From positions 1,425,501-1,489,500 of the forward strand of contig CP107216.1 of the NCBI GenBank assembly GCA_025757645.1: a stretch of 64,000 nucleotides of DNA. The letters run 5' to 3'. This document shows, one piece after another, positions 8,539 to 14,121 of this stretch. The notes beneath the pieces are model-generated. The model had not been told where the DNA came from and ran no database searches. It saw only the letters and a program-made list of their open reading frames with translations. The DNA comes from Clostridiales bacterium. Lineage in GTDB: Bacteria; Bacillota; Clostridia; Oscillospirales; Oscillospiraceae. The position numbers were made by a program, and so were the translations under genes. The first letter of the stretch is position 1. Each line of letters opens with the position of its first letter.

Positions 8539-9381
8539 ATGGAATTTGTTTCTTGCGATCCGTCAAATTACCGCGCCGGGCGCACGCAGCCGGTGCGGTA
8601 CATTGTGATGCACTACACGGCAAACAACGGTGACACTGCGCGCAACAACTGCGATTACTACCACCGCGTGGGCGGCCTGCAGGCCAGCGCGCACTATTTT
8701 TGCGACGAGCACGGCGCGATGCAGTCCGTGCGCGAGTGCGACACGGCGTGGCACTGCGGCGCGCGGGCGTACTGGCACCCCGAGTGCCGCAACGGCAACA
8801 GCATCGGCATCGAGATGTGCAGCCGCAAGCGCGCCGACGGCAGCTACTACATCAAGCCGGAGACCGTGGCCAACGCCGCGGCGCTGGCGCGGGAGATTAT
8901 GCAGCGCTATGGCATCGACACGGAGCACGTTGTGCGGCACTACGACGTGACGGGCAAGCGCTGCCCCATGCCGTGGGTGGATGACCCGGCGCAGTGGGCG
9001 GCATTTAAGGCAATGCTGACAACCAACACAGACGAGGAGGACGAGGATATGACACGGTATAACACGATCGACGAGGTGCCCGATTGGGCGCAGGACACGG
9101 TGCGCGACCTGATGGCGGCGGGGGCGCTGCGTGGCGACGAGCGCGGCAACCTGAATCTGTCGCTGGATATGATCCGGGGGCTGATGATCGGCACGAGGTA
9201 CGCAGAGGCAAGCAATCCGCGCTATGCTACGGTGGATGACGTGCCCGACTGGGCGCGCGAGGATGTGCAGCGGATGGTAGACACCGGCGCGCTCGCGGGC
9301 GAGGGCGGCGGAAAGATCAACCTGTCGCGGGATATGCTGCGGACGCTGGTCGTGTGCCAGCGGATGATGGATGGAAAGTGA
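8539..9381 (+). CDS. N-acetylmuramoyl-L-alanine amidase (phage endolysin)
   Basis: A 280-residue lysin cutting the amide bond between muramic acid and the stem peptide. The amidase_2 domain fills residues 1-165, with likely zinc ligands His25 (IVMHYTA), His134 and Cys142 (VVRHYDVTGKRCP) and the NSIGIEMC strand. After a Glu/Asp-rich linker there are two repeats of about 44 residues (174-217 and 229-272) sharing VPDWA, a Gly-Ala-Leu motif and NLS-DM-R, probably a cell-wall-binding module. I chose ATG 8539, five bases after the fibre stop and behind a G-rich site (8521-8526); the upstream in-frame codons overlap the fibre gene. Holin-like genes follow, giving a lysis cassette. Confidence 0.93.
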   Translation: MEFVSCDPSNYRAGRTQPVRYIVMHYTANNGDTARNNCDYYHRVGGLQASAHYFCDEHGAMQSVRECDTAWHCGARAYWHPECRNGNSIGIEMCSRKRADGSYYIKPETVANAAALAREIMQRYGIDTEHVVRHYDVTGKRCPMPWVDDPAQWAAFKAMLTTNTDEEDEDMTRYNTIDEVPDWAQDTVRDLMAAGALRGDERGNLNLSLDMIRGLMIGTRYAEASNPRYATVDDVPDWAREDVQRMVDTGALAGEGGGKINLSRDMLRTLVVCQRMMDGK

Positions 9382-9703
9382 GGCAGCCGTGAGTACATAT
9401 CAGTGGCTCTGCCTGCTGGGCGTGCCGACCATCCTGATCTCGGCACTGCTGGGGATGATAAAGCATCTGGCCAATCAGATCAAGCACGATCGGGCAGACA
9501 CGGCGGCGACCAAACTGGGCGTACAAGCTCTGCTGCGCGCGCAGATGATCGCGGACTACAACAAGTGGCACGACCGGGGCTATGCACCGATTTATGCGCG
9601 CCAGAATTTTGAGAATTGTTGGAAGCAGTATCACGCGCTGGGGGCAAACGGTGTGATGGATGATATCCACCACAAATTTTTGCAGCTTCCGGCGGAAAAA
9701 TGA
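9371..9703 (+). CDS. Small membrane protein of the lysis cassette
   Basis: A 110-residue protein with one hydrophobic segment near the N-terminus (LCLLGVPTILISALLGMI, about residues 13-30) followed by a charged cytoplasmic-type part with many Lys, His and Asp. The ATG at 9371 overlaps the end of the amidase gene; GTG 9389, after a GTGAGG site, is an equally possible start. Its position between amidase and holin suggests a role in lysis, such as a holin or antiholin partner. I do not recognise a specific family. Confidence 0.65.
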   Translation: MESEAAVSTYQWLCLLGVPTILISALLGMIKHLANQIKHDRADTAATKLGVQALLRAQMIADYNKWHDRGYAPIYARQNFENCWKQYHALGANGVMDDIHHKFLQLPAEK

Positions 9704-9716
9704 AAGGAGTATACAT

Positions 9717-9980
9717 ATGGAACTTGGCATTGCATCTGTGGCGGCGATCACCGCCATCGCGTATCTGCTGGGCATGGCCGTCAAGGCCACCAGCGTGGCT
9801 GACAAATGGATCCCCATCATCTGCGGCGCGGCCGGGCTGGTGCTCGGCGTGGTTGCCTGGGCGATGGGCGTGCCGGACTATCCGGCGCATGACTGGCTCA
9901 ACGCTGCCGCCGTCGGCATCGTGTCCGGCTGGGCGGCGACGGGTCTTAACCAGAGCGTCAAGCAGCTGACGGACAAGTGA
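9717..9980 (+). CDS. Phage holin family protein
   Basis: An 87-residue protein behind a good AAAGGAGT site (9704-9710). It has three hydrophobic stretches: residues 3-20, 29-48 and about 62-75, with a short polar tail (NQSVKQLTDK). Size, hydrophobicity and position next to the amidase fit a holin that opens the membrane so that the lysin can reach the wall. It is the last gene before a strong terminator, closing the late transcript of the prophage. The in-frame codons before 9717 belong to the overlap with the previous gene. Confidence 0.82.
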   Translation: MELGIASVAAITAIAYLLGMAVKATSVADKWIPIICGAAGLVLGVVAWAMGVPDYPAHDWLNAAAVGIVSGWAATGLNQSVKQLTDK

Positions 9981-9995
9981 CATTGACACACCGGC

Positions 9996-10028
9996 ATCCC
10001 CGATGGCTTCGGCTATCGGGGATTTTTT
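9996..10028 (+). terminator. Terminator of the prophage late (tail-lysis) operon
   Basis: A nine-base-pair perfect stem ATCCCCGAT (9996-10004) with ATCGGGGAT (10015-10023), loop of ten bases, followed by a run of six T. It separates the lysis genes from the cassette that follows. Confidence 0.92.
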
Positions 10029-10077
10029 GTATCCTGCACAACTTCCGCACCAATTTTTATGCATCTTTTTACGTCGT

Positions 10078-10122
10078 TTGAGCGTAAAAGCACTTGACAT
10101 TTACGCTCATTGAGCGTATACT
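10078..10122 (+). promoter_or_regulatory. Promoter with overlapping palindromic operator
   Basis: A near-consensus promoter: TTGACA (10094-10099), a 17-base spacer, TATACT (10117-10122). The spacer and -10 box contain the palindrome ACGCTCA-T-TGAGCGT (10103-10117), and a further half site TGAGCGTAAA (10079-10088) lies upstream, inverted relative to TTTACGCTCA (10100-10109). Three half sites on one promoter indicate a repressor-controlled start. A candidate repressor is the helix-turn-helix protein encoded at 11221, in the same transcript. Confidence 0.88.
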
Positions 10123-10176
10123 TAAATCATCAAAAGGAAAACACGACAGGCCAGCAGGCCGGAAAGGACGAAAACT

Positions 10177-10452
10177 ATGACACGCAACGAGGCAAAAGCA
10201 CTGCAGGCAAAGCACAACATGGAGATCCTCCGTGATCCCATCACAAGCGAGGCACGCGCACTGTATCTCGAGACCGAGCAGCCGATCTCGGAGCTCGATG
10301 ATCTCGCGGACATCTCTCGCCGCTCCAACGGCTGCGCGCCGTGCTACATGGAGGCCAACTACGAGGTGTATAACGCCACCGGCTCCGGCGTCACGTACAA
10401 GCTGCGCTGCCCGACCACATGGTTTGACCTCTGGGGCTGGGTCGACGAGTAA
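10177..10452 (+). CDS. Small hypothetical protein, first gene of prophage right-end cassette
   Basis: A 91-residue protein after an AAAGGA site (10161-10166), first in the transcript from the 10094 promoter. It has an acidic centre (LYLETEQPISELDDLADIS), two cysteines (CAPC) and an aromatic end (TTWFDLWGWVDE). I recognise no family. Its place as first gene after a repressible promoter in a prophage accessory cassette is compatible with a small defence, anti-defence or regulatory protein. Confidence 0.7.
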   Translation: MTRNEAKALQAKHNMEILRDPITSEARALYLETEQPISELDDLADISRRSNGCAPCYMEANYEVYNATGSGVTYKLRCPTTWFDLWGWVDE

Positions 10453-10498
10453 TCTCGTAAGGATACACATTCGGACTCGAGAAAGGAGATAAATCATC

Positions 10499-11206
10499 AT
10501 GGCAAAAGCGACCGCAACCTGCACCTGCGCCACCTGCGGCGCAACGTTTACGCGCACCAAAATCTGCCGCAATCGCCGCGAGGCGGATGGTTGGGAGGCA
10601 TGGGCAGCCGCAAACTTTGATGAGTGCGATGCTTGCTACACTGCGCGCAAGGCATCCGAGCGCGAGGCTGCCGCCGCAGCGGAGGCTGAGCTGCCCCTGA
10701 CGCTGCATATGACCGGCTATCCGTACAAAGACAACACGCCGGTCGTCCTGTTTTTCGGCGGCGACACCATGCCGCGCAAGGACGACATTAAGGCGCTCGG
10801 GTACCGCTGGTTATTTGCGGATGACTACATTACCTATGGCTACAGCGTCCAGCGCGGAGAGCAAAAATGGATCAAGGTCGTCCCGCAGGAGGACGCCTAC
10901 GACGAGATCGAGCGCGCGAGGGCGTTCGGCGCCGTGATCGACGATAGCATTGTAGACACGGAGTATCTTGCCAAACAAGCCGCCGCCAAGCGCGAGCGCG
11001 TCGCGGCCGCTGAGGCATCCGGCATCACGGAGCCGGTCCGGCCGGACTGCTACCCGGCTGGCCGGTGGAACGGCAAGGTCTACGGTACGGCGGCTTATGG
11101 CTACCGCATCTACGTTGACAATGCGGAGGTCCGCATCAGCAACGATGACGCCGACGCGCTCAAAAACTATGCCAAGGCTCTGGCAGCCTGGCGTGAGGCT
11201 ACTTAA
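10499..11206 (+). CDS. Hypothetical protein with N-terminal zinc-ribbon-like motif
   Basis: A 235-residue protein behind an AAAGGAGAT site (10482-10490). The first 45 residues contain C-x-C-x2-C, then a Cys and a C-x2-C pair (DECDACY), a pattern able to bind zinc. Residues 60-75 are alanine and glutamate rich; the remainder (PVVLFFGGDTMPRKDDIKALGYRW and the WNGKVYGTAAYGYRIYVDNAEVRI end) looks like a compact alpha/beta protein. I do not recognise the family. It lies in the prophage right-end cassette between the small first gene and the helix-turn-helix gene. Confidence 0.7.
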   Translation: MAKATATCTCATCGATFTRTKICRNRREADGWEAWAAANFDECDACYTARKASEREAAAAAEAELPLTLHMTGYPYKDNTPVVLFFGGDTMPRKDDIKALGYRWLFADDYITYGYSVQRGEQKWIKVVPQEDAYDEIERARAFGAVIDDSIVDTEYLAKQAAAKRERVAAAEASGITEPVRPDCYPAGRWNGKVYGTAAYGYRIYVDNAEVRISNDDADALKNYAKALAAWREAT

Positions 11207-11220
11207 GGAGGCAAAACGCA

Positions 11221-11862
11221 ATGGAAAGCAAAGGTATCACCGCAAACGAGTATGAGGTGTATGTGGCCGATAGCCCGTGGCCGGACACAATCAGCGGCAC
11301 CACACTCACAGACGCGATCAACGGAAACCTCCATCGCCTCGTCTCGAGCGCCGGTATCCGTGGGTCATACATCTCCATCGTCGGCTACCGTGCCGAGTAC
11401 AAGCCAGGCATTCTCGGCGGGAAGGGCGGTGTCGATGTTGCAATCACGCTGCGCCGCGACCCTAAGACTGGATACTCTGCGGCATATGTTGCGCATGCCT
11501 GGATCTATGCCAGCGCAGACGATCTGGATGAGCACTACGATCTCACGGATAAGCAGTTTTCGGCAGCGCTGCAGGAGGCCACTGCCTACGATGATCCGGA
11601 TGCGTTCGTGTCCGATGTTGCGACGTCAGACATCTTTGGTGTCAGCGAGGACGAGCTTCCGGCCTTGGCCGCAGAACTGCGGCCCATCTGGCGCTACGCG
11701 CACCTGTCCGTCAACGAGATCGTGCAGCACACCGGCCTGTCGCAGACAGATTTTGCGGCGCGGTTTGCGATCCCGCTGCGCACGCTGCAGGGGTGGATCT
11801 CCGGGAGCCGCGAGTGCCAGCCGTATGTGCGGCTGCTGCTTGCAAAGCAATGCGGGCTGTGA
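11221..11862 (+). CDS. Protein with C-terminal helix-turn-helix, possible cassette regulator
   Basis: A 213-residue protein with a strong AAGGAGGC ribosome site just after the upstream stop. Residues 1-150 are not recognised. The last 60 residues (LSVNEIVQHTGLSQTDFAARFAIPLRTLQGWISGSRECQ in part) form a Xre-like helix-turn-helix of the type common in Firmicutes mobile elements (LTQ-FA--F-IP-RT-Q-W--G-R-C-PY). It shares a transcript with an AcrVA2-like gene downstream and lies behind a palindromic operator upstream, so an autoregulatory role like that of anti-CRISPR-associated (Aca) proteins is plausible but inferred. Confidence 0.72.
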   Translation: MESKGITANEYEVYVADSPWPDTISGTTLTDAINGNLHRLVSSAGIRGSYISIVGYRAEYKPGILGGKGGVDVAITLRRDPKTGYSAAYVAHAWIYASADDLDEHYDLTDKQFSAALQEATAYDDPDAFVSDVATSDIFGVSEDELPALAAELRPIWRYAHLSVNEIVQHTGLSQTDFAARFAIPLRTLQGWISGSRECQPYVRLLLAKQCGL

Positions 11863-11875
11863 CGGAGGTGTTAGC

Positions 11876-12898
11876 ATGAGAGATCGCGAGACCCCACTGC
11901 CGCTGCTGCGCAAGTGGCTGCGCGACTGCCCGGATGCCTATCGCCAGCTTGACAGCTGCGCGACCGCCAACGGCGAGGACGGCTTTGCGTGGCCGGACTA
12001 CTGCCCGCTGCCGATCAACGCCGCCTACACCTACCTTACCTACGCCCACGGCCGGAGCGGCCTGGATGCCGCAGCCACGTCGGCGGAGCTTACGGCCTGC
12101 TGGGCGTGGCGGCGCAGCCGCATCATCTATGCCATCGATGACGACATGGCCGAGATGCTTTTTGCCCAGGCGGAGGACATGGAGGACACCGACGTCCTGC
12201 CGGTCGACCTGCTGCTGCACCTGCCGTACCCCTGCATCTATGTCAAGGCTCACCACCCGGAGCTGCCCGGCGTCGACGGCTTTTTTGCATGGATTGACTA
12301 CGACGTAAACCACGGCTCGACGGAGCTGCGCGTGCAGTGGCTGTACGATGATATGCAGGGCACCGTACCGCAGGTGCTGCATCTGGATCCGTCCGGCACG
12401 ATCGGCGACTGTGTGCGGGCCACGCTGGATCGCACACAGGAAAATGTCGGCGTCGACATCAGCACCGTCTCGGACTTTGCGCCCCTCGGCCGCATCATCC
12501 TTGGCGTGATCCAGATCATCCTGTACATCATCTCCGACGGCGCGGACATCGCCGCTGCACCGGATCACAAGCACACGCAAAAGATCCCGCGCAAGCCCGA
12601 CGACGTCGGCAAGGCCAGCACCGTCGATCTGCAGTATGTAGGCGTGCGCATGGGCGCGGCCATCCGCGGCGCAAGAGCGCGCGCTGAGGCAGACGAGGAT
12701 GCCGATGCCGGCAGCACGCCCGGCGGCAAAAAGCGGCCGCACGCCCGCCGCGGTCATTGGCATCACTACTGGGCAGGCCCGCAGGATGATCGCCGTCTGA
12801 TCCTTAAGTGGACAGCTCCCACCTACATCCACGCGGATGATATGCCGCCGGACGGCGAGACCGTCATCTACCCCGTGCGCAAGCCGCCCAAGCAGTGA
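11876..12898 (+). CDS. AcrVA2-like protein (putative anti-CRISPR family)
   Basis: A 340-residue protein starting at ATG 11876 behind GGAGGT (11864-11869). Its C-terminal segment RPHARRGHWHHYWAG (from Arg287) followed by LKWTAPTYIHAD closely matches, from memory, the end of AcrVA2 of Moraxella bovoculi (RPHIRRGHWHGYWQG followed by VRWQPAVFV). The middle LPYPCIYV with GFFAWIDYD parallels LPDWCVYV with GFWAIYDI. AcrVA2 is known to block production of Cas12a by recognising its nascent N-terminus and promoting decay of its mRNA. Homologues occur in mobile elements of Firmicutes, many in hosts without Cas12a, so the real target here is unknown. It is the last gene of the prophage, next to the attachment site. 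Confidence 0.78.
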   Translation: MRDRETPLPLLRKWLRDCPDAYRQLDSCATANGEDGFAWPDYCPLPINAAYTYLTYAHGRSGLDAAATSAELTACWAWRRSRIIYAIDDDMAEMLFAQAEDMEDTDVLPVDLLLHLPYPCIYVKAHHPELPGVDGFFAWIDYDVNHGSTELRVQWLYDDMQGTVPQVLHLDPSGTIGDCVRATLDRTQENVGVDISTVSDFAPLGRIILGVIQIILYIISDGADIAAAPDHKHTQKIPRKPDDVGKASTVDLQYVGVRMGAAIRGARARAEADEDADAGSTPGGKKRPHARRGHWHHYWAGPQDDRRLILKWTAPTYIHADDMPPDGETVIYPVRKPPKQ

Positions 12899-12899
12899 C

Positions 12900-12975
12900 G
12901 CGGGGATAATTGCGGGGATAAATTTTCGCACAGACTGCGCAAGCGCTTGCGTGCCAGTGCTTTCCGGCTTGGCAC
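12900..12975 (+). other. Repeat-rich stretch next to the prophage attachment site
   Basis: Between the last prophage gene and the tRNA fragment there are a tandem repeat (GCGGGGATAA at 12900-12909 and 12912-12921), a perfect 14-base palindrome CGCAAGCGCTTGCG (12938-12951) and an inverted pair GTGCCA/TGGCAC (12951-12956 and 12970-12975). Such closely packed repeats beside an att core are candidates for integrase or excisionase arm sites; this role is inferred. Confidence 0.5.
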
Positions 12976-12977
12976 GA

Positions 12978-13027
12978 TTTGCTTGACGTGCGGAGGGTCA
13001 CAGGTTCGAGTCCTGTATCGTCCACCA
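12978..13027 (+). pseudogene. 3' part of tRNA-Val(GAC): prophage attachment site (att)
   Basis: The sequence folds as the 3' part of a tRNA: anticodon loop TTGACGT (12983-12989, anticodon GAC) with 3' stem GCGGA, variable loop, T arm ACAGG-TTCGAGT-CCTGT (13000-13016), acceptor strand ATCGTCC (13017-13023) and ACCA. The matching 5' acceptor strand GGACGAT and a D arm are absent upstream, and the 5' anticodon stem is only weakly complementary (TTTGC, two G-U pairs). A 3' tRNA copy directly after the last prophage gene is the expected scar of integration into a tRNA gene; the intact tRNA-Val should lie at the other prophage end, outside the window. Confidence 0.82.
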
Positions 13028-13032
13028 TAAAA

Positions 13033-13060
13033 ATGCCGCGACAAACGTCGCGGCATTTTT
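13033..13060 (+). terminator. Terminator after the tRNA-Val fragment
   Basis: A ten-base-pair perfect stem ATGCCGCGAC (13033-13042) with GTCGCGGCAT (13047-13056), loop AAAC, flanked by A and T runs so that it could work in both directions. It is probably the original terminator of the tRNA-Val gene. Confidence 0.9.
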
Positions 13061-13283
13061 ATATTTTCGCAGCATTGAAAGAAAGAAAAAAGGAGACTGG
13101 CAGCAGTGCACAGTCTCCAAGGATGTAGTCAGCAAAGTTTGCAAGACAGGGCTGACCGCAGTGGTTTTATTATAGTGGGATTCCGGAATGCTGTCAAGAT
13201 GAAAATAACAGAAAGAAACATTTCTTCCGAAAACAAGAATCGACAAATTTCGCATATTTCTCTGTAAAAATGAGAATTGATAC

Positions 13284-13312
13284 TTGACAACCGTGTGCGT
13301 TATCATTATAAT
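13284..13312 (+). promoter_or_regulatory. Consensus promoter of tRNA-Pro
   Basis: TTGACA (13284-13289), 17-base spacer, TATAAT (13307-13312), 13 bases before the tRNA: a perfect vegetative promoter. The 220 bases before it (13061-13283) are AT-rich and I see no gene there. Confidence 0.92.
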
Positions 13313-13325
13313 GAAAAAGCTGCAT

Positions 13326-13401
13326 CGGGGTGTAGCGCAGATGGTAGCGCGCATGGTTCGGGACCATGAGGCCGCGAGTTCAAGTCTCGCCACTCCGACC
13401 A
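13326..13401 (+). tRNA. tRNA-Pro(CGG)
   Basis: A 76-base cloverleaf with encoded CCA. Acceptor CGGGGTG pairs with CACTCCG (one G-U), the D arm contains GCGC-AGATGGTA-GCGC, the anticodon arm is CATGG-TTCGGGA-CCATG giving anticodon CGG, and the T arm is GCGAG-TTCAAGT-CTCGC. The strand is + and it has its own consensus promoter. Open frames on the other strand here (with a WRDLNSRPHGPEPCALP-like peptide) are well-known tRNA shadows. Confidence 0.96.
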
Positions 13402-13433
13402 TAATGTGGAGGCAAAAAAGATGTCTCCTGCGA

Positions 13434-13459
13434 AAAGCCCGAATATATCGGGCTTTTTT
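13434..13459 (+). terminator. Terminator after tRNA-Pro
   Basis: Stem AGCCCGA (13436-13442) with TCGGGCT (13448-13454), five-base loop, flanked by A and T runs (six T after the stem). It lies about 35 bases after the tRNA. Confidence 0.88.
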
Positions 13460-13466
13460 GCTACCC

Positions 13467-13600
13467 AAACGGCGATTTTTCTCTGTACCAAAACACAGAT
13501 GTAAAATCGCCGTTTTCCCTTTGTGGATAGACTTGAATTCCCGAAAAGTAAATATCAGATACACAGGCAGATAGAAAGCAAAAATCTATCTGCCTTTTTT
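13467..13600 (+). repeat. Two further hairpins (terminator-like) after tRNA-Pro
   Basis: First hairpin: 13 perfect pairs, AAACGGCGATTTT (13467-13479) with AAAATCGCCGTTT (13503-13515), plus an inner TCTGT/ACAGA pair. Second hairpin: AGGCAGATAG (13565-13574) with CTATCTGCCT (13586-13595) and a T run, a good terminator. Several stacked hairpins between a tRNA and an element remnant suggest successive insertions at this site. Confidence 0.75.
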
Positions 13601-13626
13601 ATTACCCTAAAAAGGAGAAATCAGAT

Positions 13627-13854
13627 ATGCGGTCCTTTATTTCTCTGCACAAGGAAAATTGGCGCAGTCACAGCTACGCTGCCGCCCGCTGTGTCGGGGA
13701 TCAGGTGCTGTTTCAAATGCTGAAAGCGAATTCCAATATCGACACCGTCTATCTCTGCATGGACAACGATGTCGCAGGTCAGGCGGCGAACAAAAGGATA
13801 TCCGACAAACTCTTTAGCAAAACGAATAGTGCGGAGTTTGCGACGACGAAGTGA
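13627..13854 (+). pseudogene. Remnant of a Toprim/DUF3991-type protein of a conjugative element
   Basis: The 75-residue frame begins in the middle of what looks like a larger protein: SFISLHKENWRSHSYAAA followed by VLFQMLK and the Toprim-like strand VYLCMDNDVAGQAAN-RI. These segments are, from memory, typical of the Toprim domain of DUF3991 proteins carried by integrative conjugative elements of Firmicutes. The N-terminal zinc/DUF3991 region is missing and the C-terminus stops early (EFATTK). An AAAGGAG site precedes the ATG, so a short peptide could still be made, but the gene is almost certainly a decayed fragment marking an older element at the tRNA-Pro locus. Confidence 0.72.
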
Positions 13855-14053
13855 CAGGTGCCACCTGTCATGACGGAAGGAGAAAGTGAACTTACCCAAC
13901 TGAAAAATAACTACAGCAGAAAGGAAAGACAAATAACTCTATCAAGGCAGAGTATAAGATGGAATCAGTTCGACTTGTGCAGGTCAAAGACCGCCCTTTT
14001 TCTCTGTTGTGGGTAAAAAGTGTGGCTTTTGTGCAAAGCCTTATAAGAGGCAG
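13855..14053 (+). other. Gene-poor stretch between element remnant and sensor genes
   Basis: About 200 bases without a convincing gene. It starts with an inverted repeat TGACAGGT/ACCTGTCA just after the Toprim remnant stop. Two short frames (from ATGs near 13870 and 13959) code for fewer than 50 residues without recognisable features and look like further element debris. Confidence 0.5.
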
Positions 14054-14082
14054 TTGAGAAACAGACGGATTTATGCTATAGA
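14054..14082 (+). promoter_or_regulatory. Promoter of the sensor/regulator operon
   Basis: TTGAGA (14054-14059), 17-base spacer, TATAGA (14077-14082), about 40 bases before the first gene of the two-component cluster. One mismatch to consensus in each box. Confidence 0.65.
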
Positions 14083-14121
14083 TTAATTTGAAAAGGTATA
14101 CCCAAGGAAAAACAAAAACGA

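Noticed and set aside
12868..13056. Minus-strand frame over the tRNA-Val fragment (YRTRTCDPPHVKQ)
   Set aside because: It is again the complement of tRNA sequence and the att region, not a protein gene.
13306..13491. Minus-strand frame over tRNA-Pro with a WRDLNSRPHGPEPCALP-like peptide
   Set aside because: This is a well-known artefact of translating the complement of a tRNA gene; it lacks a ribosome site and overlaps a perfect tRNA.
13565..13600. CRISPR-like or att repeat after tRNA-Pro
   Set aside because: The inverted repeats occur once each, are not direct repeats with spacers, and look like terminators.
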